Part shown: positions 33,727-42,098 of the stretch, in pieces
How the letters are laid out: every line of letters starts with the position of its first letter
How positions within the stretch are numbered: position 1 is the first letter of the stretch
From: Bordetella hinzii LMG 13501
GTDB lineage: Bacteria; Pseudomonadota; Gammaproteobacteria; Burkholderiales; Burkholderiaceae_B
Length of the DNA stretch: 64,000 nucleotides
Direction: 5' to 3'
Assembly (NCBI RefSeq): GCF_001548475.1
Contig: NZ_LRUJ01000019.1
Location: forward strand, 1 to 64,000
Position numbers and translations under genes: made by a program
The notes under the pieces: model-generated
Told to the model about the DNA's origin: nothing
The model's database searches: none
Seen by the model: the letters and a program-made list of their open reading frames with translations, nothing else

Positions 33727-35163
33727 TCATTCAGGCACATAGAAAGTGGCGGCTTCCTCGATTTGCGGCCCGGCGGGGATCGCTTCGGCGCGCAGCACGA
33801 TGGAATGCGGGCCGGGGGACGCGCCCTTGCCCCGGATCACCACCGGCACCAGCGTATTGCTGGCCGCCGGCAGGCTCAGCACCTCGCGCGCCTGCGGCAG
33901 GGCCAGCACGCGCAGCTGCGGCAGCCCCTGCGCCGTCAGGCGCAAGGTCAGCGGCTGGTCGGAGGTATTGATGAACTGCAGGCGGTAGACGTTTTCAATC
34001 TCGCCGCCGGCCACCTCGCGGCCCAGCACGCCGCGGTCGCGCATCACGTCCAGTCGCAGCGGGCTGCGCAACGCCAGCGACCCGGCGAACCCCAGGCAAA
34101 GCAGCAGCAGGAGCCCGCCATAGATCAACACCCGGGGACGCAGCAGGCGCTTGCGCGTCTGGCCGGGCGACAGGCCCTGCTGCATGGCGCGCTCGGAGGT
34201 ATAGCGGATCAGGCCGCGCGGATAGCGCATCTTGTCCATAACGGCGCCGCACGCATCGATACAGGCGCCGCAGCCGATGCACAGGTACTGCAGGCCATCC
34301 CGGATGTCGATGCCCGTCGGGCAGACCTGCACGCATAGGCTGCAATCCACACAATCGCCCATGCCGGCCCCACGGTGATCGAGGCGGCGCGAACGCCCGC
34401 CCCGGGGCTCGCCGCGGGGCCGGTCATAGGTCACGACATAAGTGTCCGGGTCCACCATCACACTCTGGAAGCGCGCATAGGGACACATGTATTTGCAGAC
34501 CGACTCGCGCATGAAACCGGCATTGCCCCAGGTGGCGAAACCGTAGAACAGCATCCAGAACCACTGCCAGCCGCCGAGCTGGCCGGCGAACAGCTGTCCG
34601 CCCAACTCCCGTATGGGCGCGAAATAGCCGATGAAGGTCGACCCCGTCCACCAGGCCAATGCCAGCCACAGCGCATGCTTGGTGATCTTGAGACGCCATT
34701 TGCGCGCGTCCCAGGGCGCTTCGTCCAGCCGGATGCGCGCCAGCCGATCGCCTTCGACGCGGCGCTCTATCCACATGAAGAGCTCGGTGTAGACCGTCTG
34801 CGGGCAGGCATAGCCGCAGAACAGCCGTCCCGCGATCGCGGTGAACAGGAACAGCGCCAGGGCGGAGATCACCAGCAACAGCGCCAGATAGATCGCGTCC
34901 TGCGGCCAGAGCACCAGGCCGAAGAGGTAGAACTTGCGCGCGCCCAGATCGAACAGCACCGCCTGGCGTCCGCCATATTGCAGCCAGGGCAAGCCGTAGA
35001 AAACGAGTTGCGTGACCACGACCAGCCCCACGCGCCAGCGCGCGTAGCGGCCGCTGACCGAACGAGGGTGGATCTTGCCGCGCACCTCGTCCAGCGCCTG
35101 CTCCACCGAACCCGATGGCGGCATCACCGGTTGCCAGGGCGTCCCGGCGGCGGGCTTGTTCAT
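33727..35163 (-). CDS. ccoG: cbb3 oxidase accessory protein CcoG
   Basis: A 478-residue polyferredoxin-like membrane protein that reduces Cu(II) to Cu(I) during cbb3 oxidase maturation. It has an N-terminal helix set, a membrane-associated cysteine motif CGYACPQTVYTELF, two 4Fe-4S motifs (CVDCSLCVQVCP and CIGCGACIDACG) and a C-terminal Ig-like FixG domain after the last helix (GGLLLLLCLGFAGSLAL). The length and order match CcoG/RdxA/FixG. It follows ccoP by 28 bp and precedes the short ccoH. Confidence 0.96.
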   Translation of the reverse strand: MNKPAAGTPWQPVMPPSGSVEQALDEVRGKIHPRSVSGRYARWRVGLVVVTQLVFYGLPWLQYGGRQAVLFDLGARKFYLFGLVLWPQDAIYLALLLVISALALFLFTAIAGRLFCGYACPQTVYTELFMWIERRVEGDRLARIRLDEAPWDARKWRLKITKHALWLALAWWTGSTFIGYFAPIRELGGQLFAGQLGGWQWFWMLFYGFATWGNAGFMRESVCKYMCPYARFQSVMVDPDTYVVTYDRPRGEPRGGRSRRLDHRGAGMGDCVDCSLCVQVCPTGIDIRDGLQYLCIGCGACIDACGAVMDKMRYPRGLIRYTSERAMQQGLSPGQTRKRLLRPRVLIYGGLLLLLCLGFAGSLALRSPLRLDVMRDRGVLGREVAGGEIENVYRLQFINTSDQPLTLRLTAQGLPQLRVLALPQAREVLSLPAASNTLVPVVIRGKGASPGPHSIVLRAEAIPAGPQIEEAATFYVPE

Positions 35164-35191
35164 CCGAGGCGCCCCCGGATGCTCCGGCGCA

Positions 35192-36115
35192 TCATGGCGA
35201 GTCCCTCGTCTCGCGCCGCGACAGGTTCCACACCCAGGCGCTCAGCAGATGAATCTGCTCCGGGCTGAGCAGTTCGCGATGCGCCGGCATCCGGTTATCC
35301 CGGCCTTCGAGTATGGTGCGGGTGATGCTGGCCTCCGAACTGCCGTACAGCCAGATATCGTCGGAGAGATTGGGCGCGCCCAGGGCCGGGTTGCCCTTGG
35401 CGTCCACGCCGTGACAGGCCACGCAGTAGTTGCCGAACTCGCGCTTGCCCCGGAAAACGCGCACAGGGTCGGCGGCCAAGCCGGAAAGCGAGCGCACATA
35501 GTGGGCGATGTCGCCCGCCATCTTGGCGTCGATCGTGCCCTTCCACGCCGGCATCATGCCATGGCGTCCGTCGCGGATGCTCTGCGCGATGGCCTCGGGC
35601 GAGCCGCCGTGCAGCCAGTCGTTGTCGGTCAGGTTGGGAAAGCCCGGCCCGCCCTTGGCATCGGAGCCATGGCATTGCGAGCAGGTGTTGAGAAACAGGC
35701 GCTGGCCGATTTCGCGCGCGGCCGGATCGGCCGCCAGCTGGGCCGGGTCCATGCCGGCAAAGCGCGCATAGAGCGGCCTGACGGATTCGGCCAGTTTCTC
35801 CTGCTGCGCCTTGACCTCGCCCGTGCTGCTGAAGCCCAGCGCGCCCGCATAGGCGCCCAGGCCCGGGAAAAGATAAAGGTAGGCCAGGGCGAAAACGCAG
35901 GTCAGCAGATACATCCAGGTCCACCAGCGCGGCACCGGGTTGTTCAGTTCCCTCAGGTCTTCGTCCCAGACATGGCCGGTATCCTGCACCGCGCCGCCGG
36001 GGGTCTTGCTCAACCAGCGCCGCTGGGAGAACAGGAGCCAGACGCACCAGGCAACGCCACCGAGGGCGAGCACGGTGATGAACAGGCTCCAGAAGCCGCT
36101 GACGAAATCACTCAT
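35192..36115 (-). CDS. ccoP: cbb3 cytochrome oxidase subunit CcoP (dihaem cytochrome c)
   Basis: A 307-residue subunit with two N-terminal helices (VSGFWSLFITVLALGGVAWC, WTWMYLLTCVFALAYLYLFP) and two class I haem c domains with CSQCH (145-149) and CVACH (231-235). It carries electrons to CcoO and CcoN. The start overlaps the 3' end of ccoQ by 8 bp. Confidence 0.97.
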   Translation of the reverse strand: MSDFVSGFWSLFITVLALGGVAWCVWLLFSQRRWLSKTPGGAVQDTGHVWDEDLRELNNPVPRWWTWMYLLTCVFALAYLYLFPGLGAYAGALGFSSTGEVKAQQEKLAESVRPLYARFAGMDPAQLAADPAAREIGQRLFLNTCSQCHGSDAKGGPGFPNLTDNDWLHGGSPEAIAQSIRDGRHGMMPAWKGTIDAKMAGDIAHYVRSLSGLAADPVRVFRGKREFGNYCVACHGVDAKGNPALGAPNLSDDIWLYGSSEASITRTILEGRDNRMPAHRELLSPEQIHLLSAWVWNLSRRETRDSP

Positions 36116-36257
36116 GGCAGCCCTCGTCGGGCAGGGCGAAGGGCAGTTGCGCCGATTCGCGGTTGGCTTGCTCGCGGCCGCGGCAACAGGCCCAGGCCAC
36201 GATGCCCAGAAAGGTCGCCATCGACAGGACGGTCATCGTTCCAGTGATCCAGGCCAT
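36108..36257 (-). CDS. ccoQ: cbb3 oxidase small subunit CcoQ
   Basis: A 49-residue single-helix protein (MAWITGTMTVLSMATFLGIV, then AWACCRGREQ) between ccoO and ccoP, the standard position and size of CcoQ/FixQ, which stabilises the oxidase complex. The start at 36257 follows the ccoO stop codon by one base, and its 3' end overlaps ccoP by 8 bp. Confidence 0.9.
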   Translation of the reverse strand: MAWITGTMTVLSMATFLGIVAWACCRGREQANRESAQLPFALPDEGCHE

Positions 36258-36258
36258 C

Positions 36259-36888
36259 TCATTCCCCTTCTTTCTTGCGCACGCCCAGGCTTTGCAGATA
36301 CGCCACCAGGGCATCTTCTTCGGTCTTGCCGGCCAGCGCGGCCGGCGCGCGGGCGATCTGTTCATCGCCATAGGGCACGCCCGCGCGGCGCAGGGCCCGC
36401 ATGCGGGCCTGCACGTCGGCGTCGGCGACGCTGCGCTGCCGCAGCCAGGGATAAGCCGGCATGTTGGACTCCGGCACCACCGCGCGCGGGTCGCGCAAAT
36501 GAATGCGATGCCAGTCGTCCGAATACCGCTGGCCCACGCGCGCCAGATCGGGTCCGGTGCGCTTGGATCCCCACAGGAAAGGATGATCGAATGCCGATTC
36601 GCCCGCCACCGAGTACGGCCCGTAGCGCTGCACTTCGGATTGCAGCGTGCGGATCTGCTGGGAATGGCAACCCACGCAGCCCTCGCGGATATAGATGTCG
36701 CGGCCGATCAAGGTCAGCGCCTCGTAGGGCCGCACGCCTGGCGCGGGCTCGGTGGTCGAATGCTGGAAAAAGAGCGGCACGATCTGGGCCAGCGCGGCGA
36801 AGGAGACCACCACGATGCTGGCCACGATCATCAGGCCGATGTTCTTCTCCAGCGTCTGGTGCGAAAAGAAACGCGATTGTTGCGACAT
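36259..36888 (-). CDS. ccoO: cbb3 cytochrome oxidase subunit CcoO (monohaem cytochrome c)
   Basis: A 209-residue membrane-anchored cytochrome c. One N-terminal helix ([20 protein letters not shown]) is followed by a haem c motif CVGCHSQQ (71-75 for CxxCH). The sequences VGPDLARVG and PAYPWL near a methionine axial ligand are also present. It lies 9 bp after ccoN and one base before ccoQ. Confidence 0.96.
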   Translation of the reverse strand: MSQQSRFFSHQTLEKNIGLMIVASIVVVSFAALAQIVPLFFQHSTTEPAPGVRPYEALTLIGRDIYIREGCVGCHSQQIRTLQSEVQRYGPYSVAGESAFDHPFLWGSKRTGPDLARVGQRYSDDWHRIHLRDPRAVVPESNMPAYPWLRQRSVADADVQARMRALRRAGVPYGDEQIARAPAALAGKTEEDALVAYLQSLGVRKKEGE

Positions 36889-36897
36889 ATCCGCTCC

Positions 36898-38337
36898 TCA
36901 GGCCGCCAGCGCCGGACGCGGCACCGAAGGGTTGACCGCCTGCGCGCCGCGCACCGTCATCCAGACATTCCAGGCCATGATGCCCATGCCGGACAAGAAC
37001 AGCGTGCCGCCGAGCAGACGGATGAAGTAGAACGGCACCCGCGTCTTGAGTTCCTCCACGAAGCTGTAGACCAGCGTGCCGTCCGGGGCCGTGGCGCGCC
37101 ACATCAGGCCCTGCTGCACGCCAGCCACCCACATCGCGGCGATATACAGCACCACGCCCAGGGTCGCGATCCAGAAATGCAGCTCGATGGCGCGCACGCT
37201 GTACATGGCCTGGCGGCCATAGAGGCGCGGAATCAGGTAGTACAGCGAACCGAAGGTGATCATGGCCACCCAGCCCAGGGCGCCCGAGTGCACATGGCCG
37301 ATCGTCCAGTCGGTGTAGTGGGACAGCGAATTCACCGAACGGATGGACATCATCGAGCCCTCGAAGGTGGCCATGCCGTAGAACGACAACGCCGTCACGA
37401 GGAACTTCAGGATGGGATCGGTGCGCAGCTTGTGCCAGGCGCCCTGCAGCGTCATGATGCCGTTGATCATGCCGCCCCAGGATGGCGCCAACAGGATGAG
37501 CGAGAAAGTCATGCCCAGCGACTGCGTCCAGTCCGGCAGCGAGGTGTAGAGCAGGTGGTGCGGCCCGGCCCACATATACGTGAAGGCCAGCGCCCAGAAA
37601 TGCACGATGGACAGGCGATAGGAGTAGATCGGCCGCCCCGCCTGCTTGGGCACGAAGTAATACATCATGCCCAGGAAGCTCGTGGTCAGGAAAAAGCCCA
37701 CGGCGTTATGGCCGTACCACCACTGCACCATGGCGTCCTGCACGCCCGCATAGGCCGAGTACGACTTCCACATCGAGACCGGTATCTCGATGTTGTTGAC
37801 CACGTGCAACAGCGCGATCGTCAGGATGTAGGAGCCGAAAAACCAATTGGCGACGTAGATGTGCTTGACGCGCCGCTTGACGATGGTGCCGAAGAACACC
37901 ACCGCATAGGCCACCCAGACCAGGGTGATCAGGATATCGATGGGCCACTCCAGTTCGGCATATTCCTTGCTGCTGGTAAAGCCCATGGGCAGCGTGATGG
38001 CGGCCGCCACGATCACGGCCTGCCAGCCCCAGAACGTGAAAGCCGCCAAACGCGCACAGAACAGCCGCGTCTGGCAGGTGCGCTGCACCACGTAATACGA
38101 GGTCGCGAACAAGGCGCTGCCGCCAAAGGCGAAGATCACCGCGTTTGTATGCAAGGGCCGCAGCCGGCCATATGTCAGCCACGGTGTGTCGAAATTCAAT
38201 TGCGGCCAGATCAGCTGGGCGGCGATCAACACCCCCACTGCCATGCCGACGATACCCCAGACCACGGTCATGATCGCGAACTGCCGAACCACGCCGTAGT
38301 TGAAGGCCTCTTCCTGTATTGCGACCTGGTCGCTCAT
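36898..38337 (-). CDS. ccoN: cbb3 cytochrome oxidase catalytic subunit CcoN
   Basis: A 479-residue 12-helix haem-copper oxidase subunit I of the C family. Histidine ligands can be seen in [10 protein letters not shown] (CuB region), [10 protein letters not shown] (adjacent CuB histidines) and [10 protein letters not shown]. CcoN reduces oxygen at high affinity under microaerobic conditions. An FNR/ANR box lies 76-89 bp upstream. GGGAAGGG lies close to the ATG at 38337. Confidence 0.97.
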   Translation of the reverse strand: MSDQVAIQEEAFNYGVVRQFAIMTVVWGIVGMAVGVLIAAQLIWPQLNFDTPWLTYGRLRPLHTNAVIFAFGGSALFATSYYVVQRTCQTRLFCARLAAFTFWGWQAVIVAAAITLPMGFTSSKEYAELEWPIDILITLVWVAYAVVFFGTIVKRRVKHIYVANWFFGSYILTIALLHVVNNIEIPVSMWKSYSAYAGVQDAMVQWWYGHNAVGFFLTTSFLGMMYYFVPKQAGRPIYSYRLSIVHFWALAFTYMWAGPHHLLYTSLPDWTQSLGMTFSLILLAPSWGGMINGIMTLQGAWHKLRTDPILKFLVTALSFYGMATFEGSMMSIRSVNSLSHYTDWTIGHVHSGALGWVAMITFGSLYYLIPRLYGRQAMYSVRAIELHFWIATLGVVLYIAAMWVAGVQQGLMWRATAPDGTLVYSFVEELKTRVPFYFIRLLGGTLFLSGMGIMAWNVWMTVRGAQAVNPSVPRPALAA

Positions 38338-38412
38338 GCCCTTCCCCTAACCCAAAGTTGGCGCTGCTTCTTCTCCAGGCCCGGATGATGCGCGAGCAGC
38401 CCGGCGGCCGGC

Positions 38413-38426
38413 TTGATTTGCATCAA
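38413..38426. promoter_or_regulatory. FNR/ANR box upstream of ccoN
   Basis: TTGAT-TTGC-ATCAA is a perfect FNR/ANR consensus (TTGAT-N4-ATCAA) centred 82 bp upstream of the ccoN start. A class II promoter would start transcription near 38378, leaving a leader of about 40 bases. No FNR gene is in the window. Confidence 0.8.
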
Positions 38427-38438
38427 GGAGTCTGAGCG

Positions 38439-38582
38439 TCAGCCCTCTTTGTCGCGCAATATCGACAGCGAAGCGTCTTCGGTCTCCTCGTATTGCCCGT
38501 CGAGCACGGCCCACCACAGCGCCACGCCTATGCCCAGCACGAACAGCAGCGACAGCGGCAGCAACAGATACAGGATGGTCAT
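38439..38582 (-). CDS. ccoS: cbb3 oxidase maturation protein CcoS
   Basis: A 47-residue protein with one helix (TILYLLLPLSLLFVLGIGVA) followed by LWWAVLDGQYEETED, the hallmark of CcoS, which is needed for cofactor insertion into CcoN. The ATG overlaps the stop codon of the CcoI-like gene (ATGA at 38579-38582). It is slightly shorter than usual CcoS at the C terminus. Confidence 0.92.
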   Translation of the reverse strand: MTILYLLLPLSLLFVLGIGVALWWAVLDGQYEETEDASLSILRDKEG

Positions 38583-39508
38583 GCCGATCTCCGGTACAGC
38601 CACCAGGCATGCCCGGCCACGGCCATCGAGGACAGAAACATCGTCAGGGCCGCCAGCCAGGGCGCCACCCAGCCGGCCAAGGCCAGCGGCGCCATCAGGA
38701 GGTGCCAGGCCAGCGAGCCGTAAAGACTGCCCAAGGCGTTGCGCCGCAGATCGTGGCGCAGGCGCGCCAGCGCCGCCGGCCTGGCGCAGGCCTGTTCGCC
38801 CGCGATCTTGTAGGCGGCGGCCAAGGCCGCCGGGACGGCCATGGCCATGGCGCAGGGACAGCTCATGACCAGCAAGGCCACCATGACCGGCAGCGCGCGG
38901 GCCGGGTCCCACTGCATCCAGGCCAGGCCGGCGCCCAAGGCGAGCAGGACCTGCGCCATCACGAACCGCGCGGCCACGCGGTCGGCGCGGGCCGACAGCG
39001 CGCGGCCGGTGAGGGCCAGCATCGTGCGCGCCGCCGGCGGCGCGGGCAGGCTGGCCTGGCGCGCGCACAGATCGAGATAGCGGGCGCTCAGCAGGAAGGC
39101 CACGAACATCGTGACCGAATCGAAATAGACAGCGCCATGCCCCAGCCAAGTCGCGCGCGCGCTGGGCAGAAAGGCGGCCAGGATGCCCAGGGCCACCGGC
39201 ACGTCCATGCCGGCGCGGCCGTGCCGCAAGCTGCGCCAGGCGCCGGCCCAGACGGGCCAAGCACAATAGAGCACGACCGGCACGCTCACCAGCAGGCTGG
39301 CCCAATTCATCAGCACGATGGCGCGGTCCAGCGTGGACAGGGCATCGGCGGGCATGGCTTCGTGCCGGACATAGCCGGGCCAGGCGAACATCATTGCCTG
39401 CATCATGGCCAGCCAGGCCACGCCCAGGCGCAGCAAGGCATGCCGGCGGGCGAGGCGTTGCGGCGCGGGCAGGGCCGGCGGCAAGGCGAAAAGGGAATGA
39501 GCGCGCAT
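38579..39508 (-). CDS. membrane-only CcoI-like protein lacking all soluble P-type ATPase domains
   Basis: A 309-residue protein with the eight helices of a P1B copper ATPase of the CcoI/FixI type: helices near 26-46, 60-90, 97-117, 124-145, 178-199, 204-233, 256-278 and 280-304. It keeps the CcoI hallmark GRAGMDVPVALGILAAF (97-113), the YFDSVTMF helix and the metal-site CPC (217-219). It lacks the N-terminal metal-binding domain, the actuator (TGE) domain (only about 30 residues between helices 4 and 5), and the DKTGT phosphorylation and nucleotide domains (only about 24 residues between helices 6 and 7). ATP-driven transport is therefore impossible by the known mechanism. The frame is intact and coupled to ccoS, so it is probably expressed. 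Confidence 0.85.
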   Translation of the reverse strand: MRAHSLFALPPALPAPQRLARRHALLRLGVAWLAMMQAMMFAWPGYVRHEAMPADALSTLDRAIVLMNWASLLVSVPVVLYCAWPVWAGAWRSLRHGRAGMDVPVALGILAAFLPSARATWLGHGAVYFDSVTMFVAFLLSARYLDLCARQASLPAPPAARTMLALTGRALSARADRVAARFVMAQVLLALGAGLAWMQWDPARALPVMVALLVMSCPCAMAMAVPAALAAAYKIAGEQACARPAALARLRHDLRRNALGSLYGSLAWHLLMAPLALAGWVAPWLAALTMFLSSMAVAGHAWWLYRRSA

Positions 39509-39515
39509 GGGCGCG

Positions 39516-39557
39516 ATGCTAAGGCCGCCGCCTCCCGCCCCGCTTGACGCAAATCAA
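39516..39557 (-). promoter_or_regulatory. FNR/ANR box and -10 element of the CcoI-like gene
   Basis: TTGAC-GCAA-ATCAA (39544-39557) matches the FNR consensus at nine of ten arm positions and is centred 42.5 bp upstream of the ATG. Read leftward, TAGCAT at 39521-39516 fits a -10 box. A class II FNR promoter would start transcription within a base or two of the ATG, implying a leaderless mRNA; no Shine-Dalgarno sequence is seen close to the start. Confidence 0.6.
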
Positions 39558-39583
39558 GCCGCGCCCATATGGCGGCCACGCGC

Positions 39584-40852
39584 TCAGGGCGCCTGCTCGC
39601 CCAGCACGCGGCAGACGACGGAGGTCAGCGTCCGCAGTTCGGCCGCCTCCATGGTGAAGGCCGGCGTCAAGTAGACCGTGCGCCCAAAAGGCCGCAGCCA
39701 CACCCCGGCCTCGACCAGACGCCGCCGGAGCCCGGCCAGGTCCCCGATGGCGGACAGCTCGACGGCGCCGATGGCGCCGAGCACGCGCACATCGGCCACC
39801 CAGGGCAGGTCGCGGCAGGGCGCCAGGCCGGCGCGCAAGCCCGTCTCGATCGCGCGCACCTGTTCCAGGCGCGGCTCGCGCTCGAACAGGTCCAGCGAGG
39901 CATTGGCCGCCGCGCAGGCCAGCGCATTGCCCATGAAGGTCGGGCCATGCATCAAGGCATGCCCCGGGTCGTCCGACAGAAAACCCTCGAAGACGCGCGC
40001 GCTGGCCACCGTCGCGGCCAGGGGCAGCGTGCCGCCCGTCAAGGCCTTGGACAGCGCGATGATGTCCGGTCGTATGCCGGCCTGCTCAAAGGCGTACATG
40101 GTGCCCGTGCGGCCAAAGCCGGTGAAGATCTCGTCGAAGATGAGCAAGAGGCCGAATTCATCGGCCAGGACGCGCAGACGGCGCAGCACCTCGGGTTCAT
40201 GCAGCAACATGCCGCCGGCCCCCTGCACCAGGGGTTCGACCAGGATGCCGGCCAGGCCGCCGGCATGTTGCCCGAGCTGGCCGCGCAGGGCGGCCAGCGA
40301 GGCCTCGTCGCGTGGCAGGTCGGCGATCAGGTGCCCGGCCAGCATGCCGCCGAAACGCGCATGCATGCCATCCTGCGGATCGCAGACGGCCATCGTGCCG
40401 AAGGTGTCGCCGTGATAGCCGCCGCGGAAAGCCAGGAAACGCCGCCGCGCGGACTCGCCCCGGTTGAGCCAGAACTGCAAGGCCATCTTCATGGCGACCT
40501 CGACCGCCACCGACCCAGAATCGGTATAGAACACACGGTCCAGGCCCGGCCCCAGGCTGGCGCATAGCCGGGCCGCCAGCGTGAGCGCCGGCTCATGCGT
40601 CAGGCCGCCGAACATGACATGGGGCATGGCCTGCAGCTGTCCGGCCACGGCCTGGGCGATATGCGGATGGTTGTAGCCATGGCAGGCCGTCCACCACGAG
40701 GCCACGCCGTCGATCAGGCTGCGGCCGTCGGCCAGGATCAGCCGCGTGCCCTGGGTGGCCGCCACCGGCAGCGGCGGCGGCGTGGTCTTCATCTGCGCAT
40801 AGGGCAGCCAGATATGCGGATAGCCCTGGCGCATCCAATCGGGTTGGGTCAT
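39584..40852 (-). CDS. bioA: adenosylmethionine-8-amino-7-oxononanoate aminotransferase BioA
   Basis: A 422-residue PLP enzyme that converts KAPA to DAPA using S-adenosylmethionine as amino donor. Conserved segments: IWLPYAQMK near residue 14, DGVASWWTACHGYNHPHI (48-65), the EIFTGFGRTG block, and PLP lysine K269 in ALSKALTGGTLPLAAT. The ATG at 40852 (MTQPDWM) gives the usual N terminus. It is divergent from bioF across 91 bp, so the two arms of the biotin locus may share a regulator. Confidence 0.97.
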   Translation of the reverse strand: MTQPDWMRQGYPHIWLPYAQMKTTPPPLPVAATQGTRLILADGRSLIDGVASWWTACHGYNHPHIAQAVAGQLQAMPHVMFGGLTHEPALTLAARLCASLGPGLDRVFYTDSGSVAVEVAMKMALQFWLNRGESARRRFLAFRGGYHGDTFGTMAVCDPQDGMHARFGGMLAGHLIADLPRDEASLAALRGQLGQHAGGLAGILVEPLVQGAGGMLLHEPEVLRRLRVLADEFGLLLIFDEIFTGFGRTGTMYAFEQAGIRPDIIALSKALTGGTLPLAATVASARVFEGFLSDDPGHALMHGPTFMGNALACAAANASLDLFEREPRLEQVRAIETGLRAGLAPCRDLPWVADVRVLGAIGAVELSAIGDLAGLRRRLVEAGVWLRPFGRTVYLTPAFTMEAAELRTLTSVVCRVLGEQAP

Positions 40853-40886
40853 GCAAACTCCGTCGGCGGGCCGGCCCGCCACACAC

Positions 40887-40905
40887 TACAATGCCTCGCA
40901 TTCTA
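40887..40905. promoter_or_regulatory. divergent bioA/bioF promoter region with AATGC-N3-GCATT dyad
   Basis: AATGC-CTC-GCATT (40890-40902) lies between the divergent genes and overlaps a rightward TACAAT (40887-40892) and a leftward TAGAAT (40905-40900) -10-like box. A protein bound here could control both directions. It does not match the BioR motif (TTATMKATAA) or the BirA consensus. Confidence 0.35.
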
Positions 40906-40943
40906 CGGCCGGGACGCTGCCGGCCCCTGTTGTGCACACTGCC

Positions 40944-42098
40944 ATGTCCAAGCTGGATTCTGTCTTTCTCGACGCGCTCCAAGCGGCGCGCGCCGCCCAC
41001 CGCCTGCGTGAGCTGCACCCGGTGCAAAGCATCGCCGCCGGACGCATCCGACGCAATGGGCGCGACTTGCTGAACTTCTCCAGCAATGACTATCTGGGCC
41101 TGAGTCATCATCCCGAACTGATCCGGCGCTCTCGCGACTGGACCTTGACCGCCGGCAGCGGCGCCTCGCGGCTGGTCTGCGGCACGCTGGACATGCACCA
41201 GGCCGTCGAGACCAAGCTGGCCCGCGCCAAAGGCGCCGAGGCCGCCCTGTTGCTGGCCTCGGGCTGGCAGGCCAATGCCGCCGTGCTGCCCGCCCTGCTC
41301 CAGGCTGCCGGCCAAGCCCGCGTCTATACCGACAGGCTCAACCACGCCAGCCTGCACCAGGGCTGCCTGGGCCAGCGGCAGATCCGCTACCGCCATGATG
41401 ACCTCGACCACCTGGAAAGCCTGCTGCGGCGCGACCGCCAGGCGCCCGGCACGCCCTTCATCGTGACCGAAAGCGTCTTCAGCATGGACGGCGACCGCAG
41501 CGACGTGGCGGCGCTGGCCGCGCTGGCGGACCGGTACGGCGCCTTCCTCTATCTCGACGAAGCGCATGCCACCGGCGTGCTGGGCCCGCGCGGCATGGGG
41601 CTGTCGGGCCTGGCGCCCGGCGGGGTGGACCTTGTCATGGGCACGTTCAGCAAGGCCTTGGGCGGCTTTGGCGCCTACATCGCCGGCTCGCGCGCGCTTT
41701 GCGACTATCTGGTCAATCATTGCTCAGGACTGATTTACACCACCTCGCTGCCGCCCGCCGTGCTGGGCGCCATGGACGCCGCGCTGGACCTGGTCCCCAC
41801 GCTGGACGAGGAGCGCCGGCATCTGCATGGCCAGGCGCAGCGCCTGCGCGACGGCCTGGCCGGGCTGGGGCTGGACTGCGGCGCCTCCTCGACCCAGATC
41901 GTGCCGGCCATCGTCGGCCCGGCCGACCAGGCCGTGGCGCTGGCAGCCCGCCTGGAAGCCGCCGGGCTGCTGGCCATCGCCATCCGGCCGCCCACCGTGC
42001 CGGCCGGCACCAGCCGCCTGCGTTTCGCCCTGAGCGCCGCGCACCGCGAGCAGGACATCGATACGCTGCTCGCCGCGCTGGCCCAGGCCCTGCCATGA
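40944..42098 (+). CDS. bioF: 8-amino-7-oxononanoate synthase BioF
   Basis: A 384-residue PLP enzyme that joins pimeloyl-ACP and alanine to give KAPA. Marks: LNFSSNDYLGLSHHPEL (43-59), the YLDEAHATGVLGPRG region, and PLP lysine K237 in GTFSKALGGFGAYIAG. The ATG at 40944 (MSKLDSVFL) is chosen. The stop codon overlaps the start of the esterase gene (ATGA), beginning a coupled bioF-bioH-bioCD unit. Confidence 0.97.
   Translation: MSKLDSVFLDALQAARAAHRLRELHPVQSIAAGRIRRNGRDLLNFSSNDYLGLSHHPELIRRSRDWTLTAGSGASRLVCGTLDMHQAVETKLARAKGAEAALLLASGWQANAAVLPALLQAAGQARVYTDRLNHASLHQGCLGQRQIRYRHDDLDHLESLLRRDRQAPGTPFIVTESVFSMDGDRSDVAALAALADRYGAFLYLDEAHATGVLGPRGMGLSGLAPGGVDLVMGTFSKALGGFGAYIAGSRALCDYLVNHCSGLIYTTSLPPAVLGAMDAALDLVPTLDEERRHLHGQAQRLRDGLAGLGLDCGASSTQIVPAIVGPADQAVALAARLEAAGLLAIAIRPPTVPAGTSRLRFALSAAHREQDIDTLLAALAQALP

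Noticed and set aside
38579..39508. The short CcoI-like gene as a frameshifted or fragmented full-length ATPase
   Set aside because: The missing domains are not found in any frame nearby; the whole gene is only 930 bp and flanked directly by ccoS and an FNR promoter, so the sequence is absent rather than out of frame.
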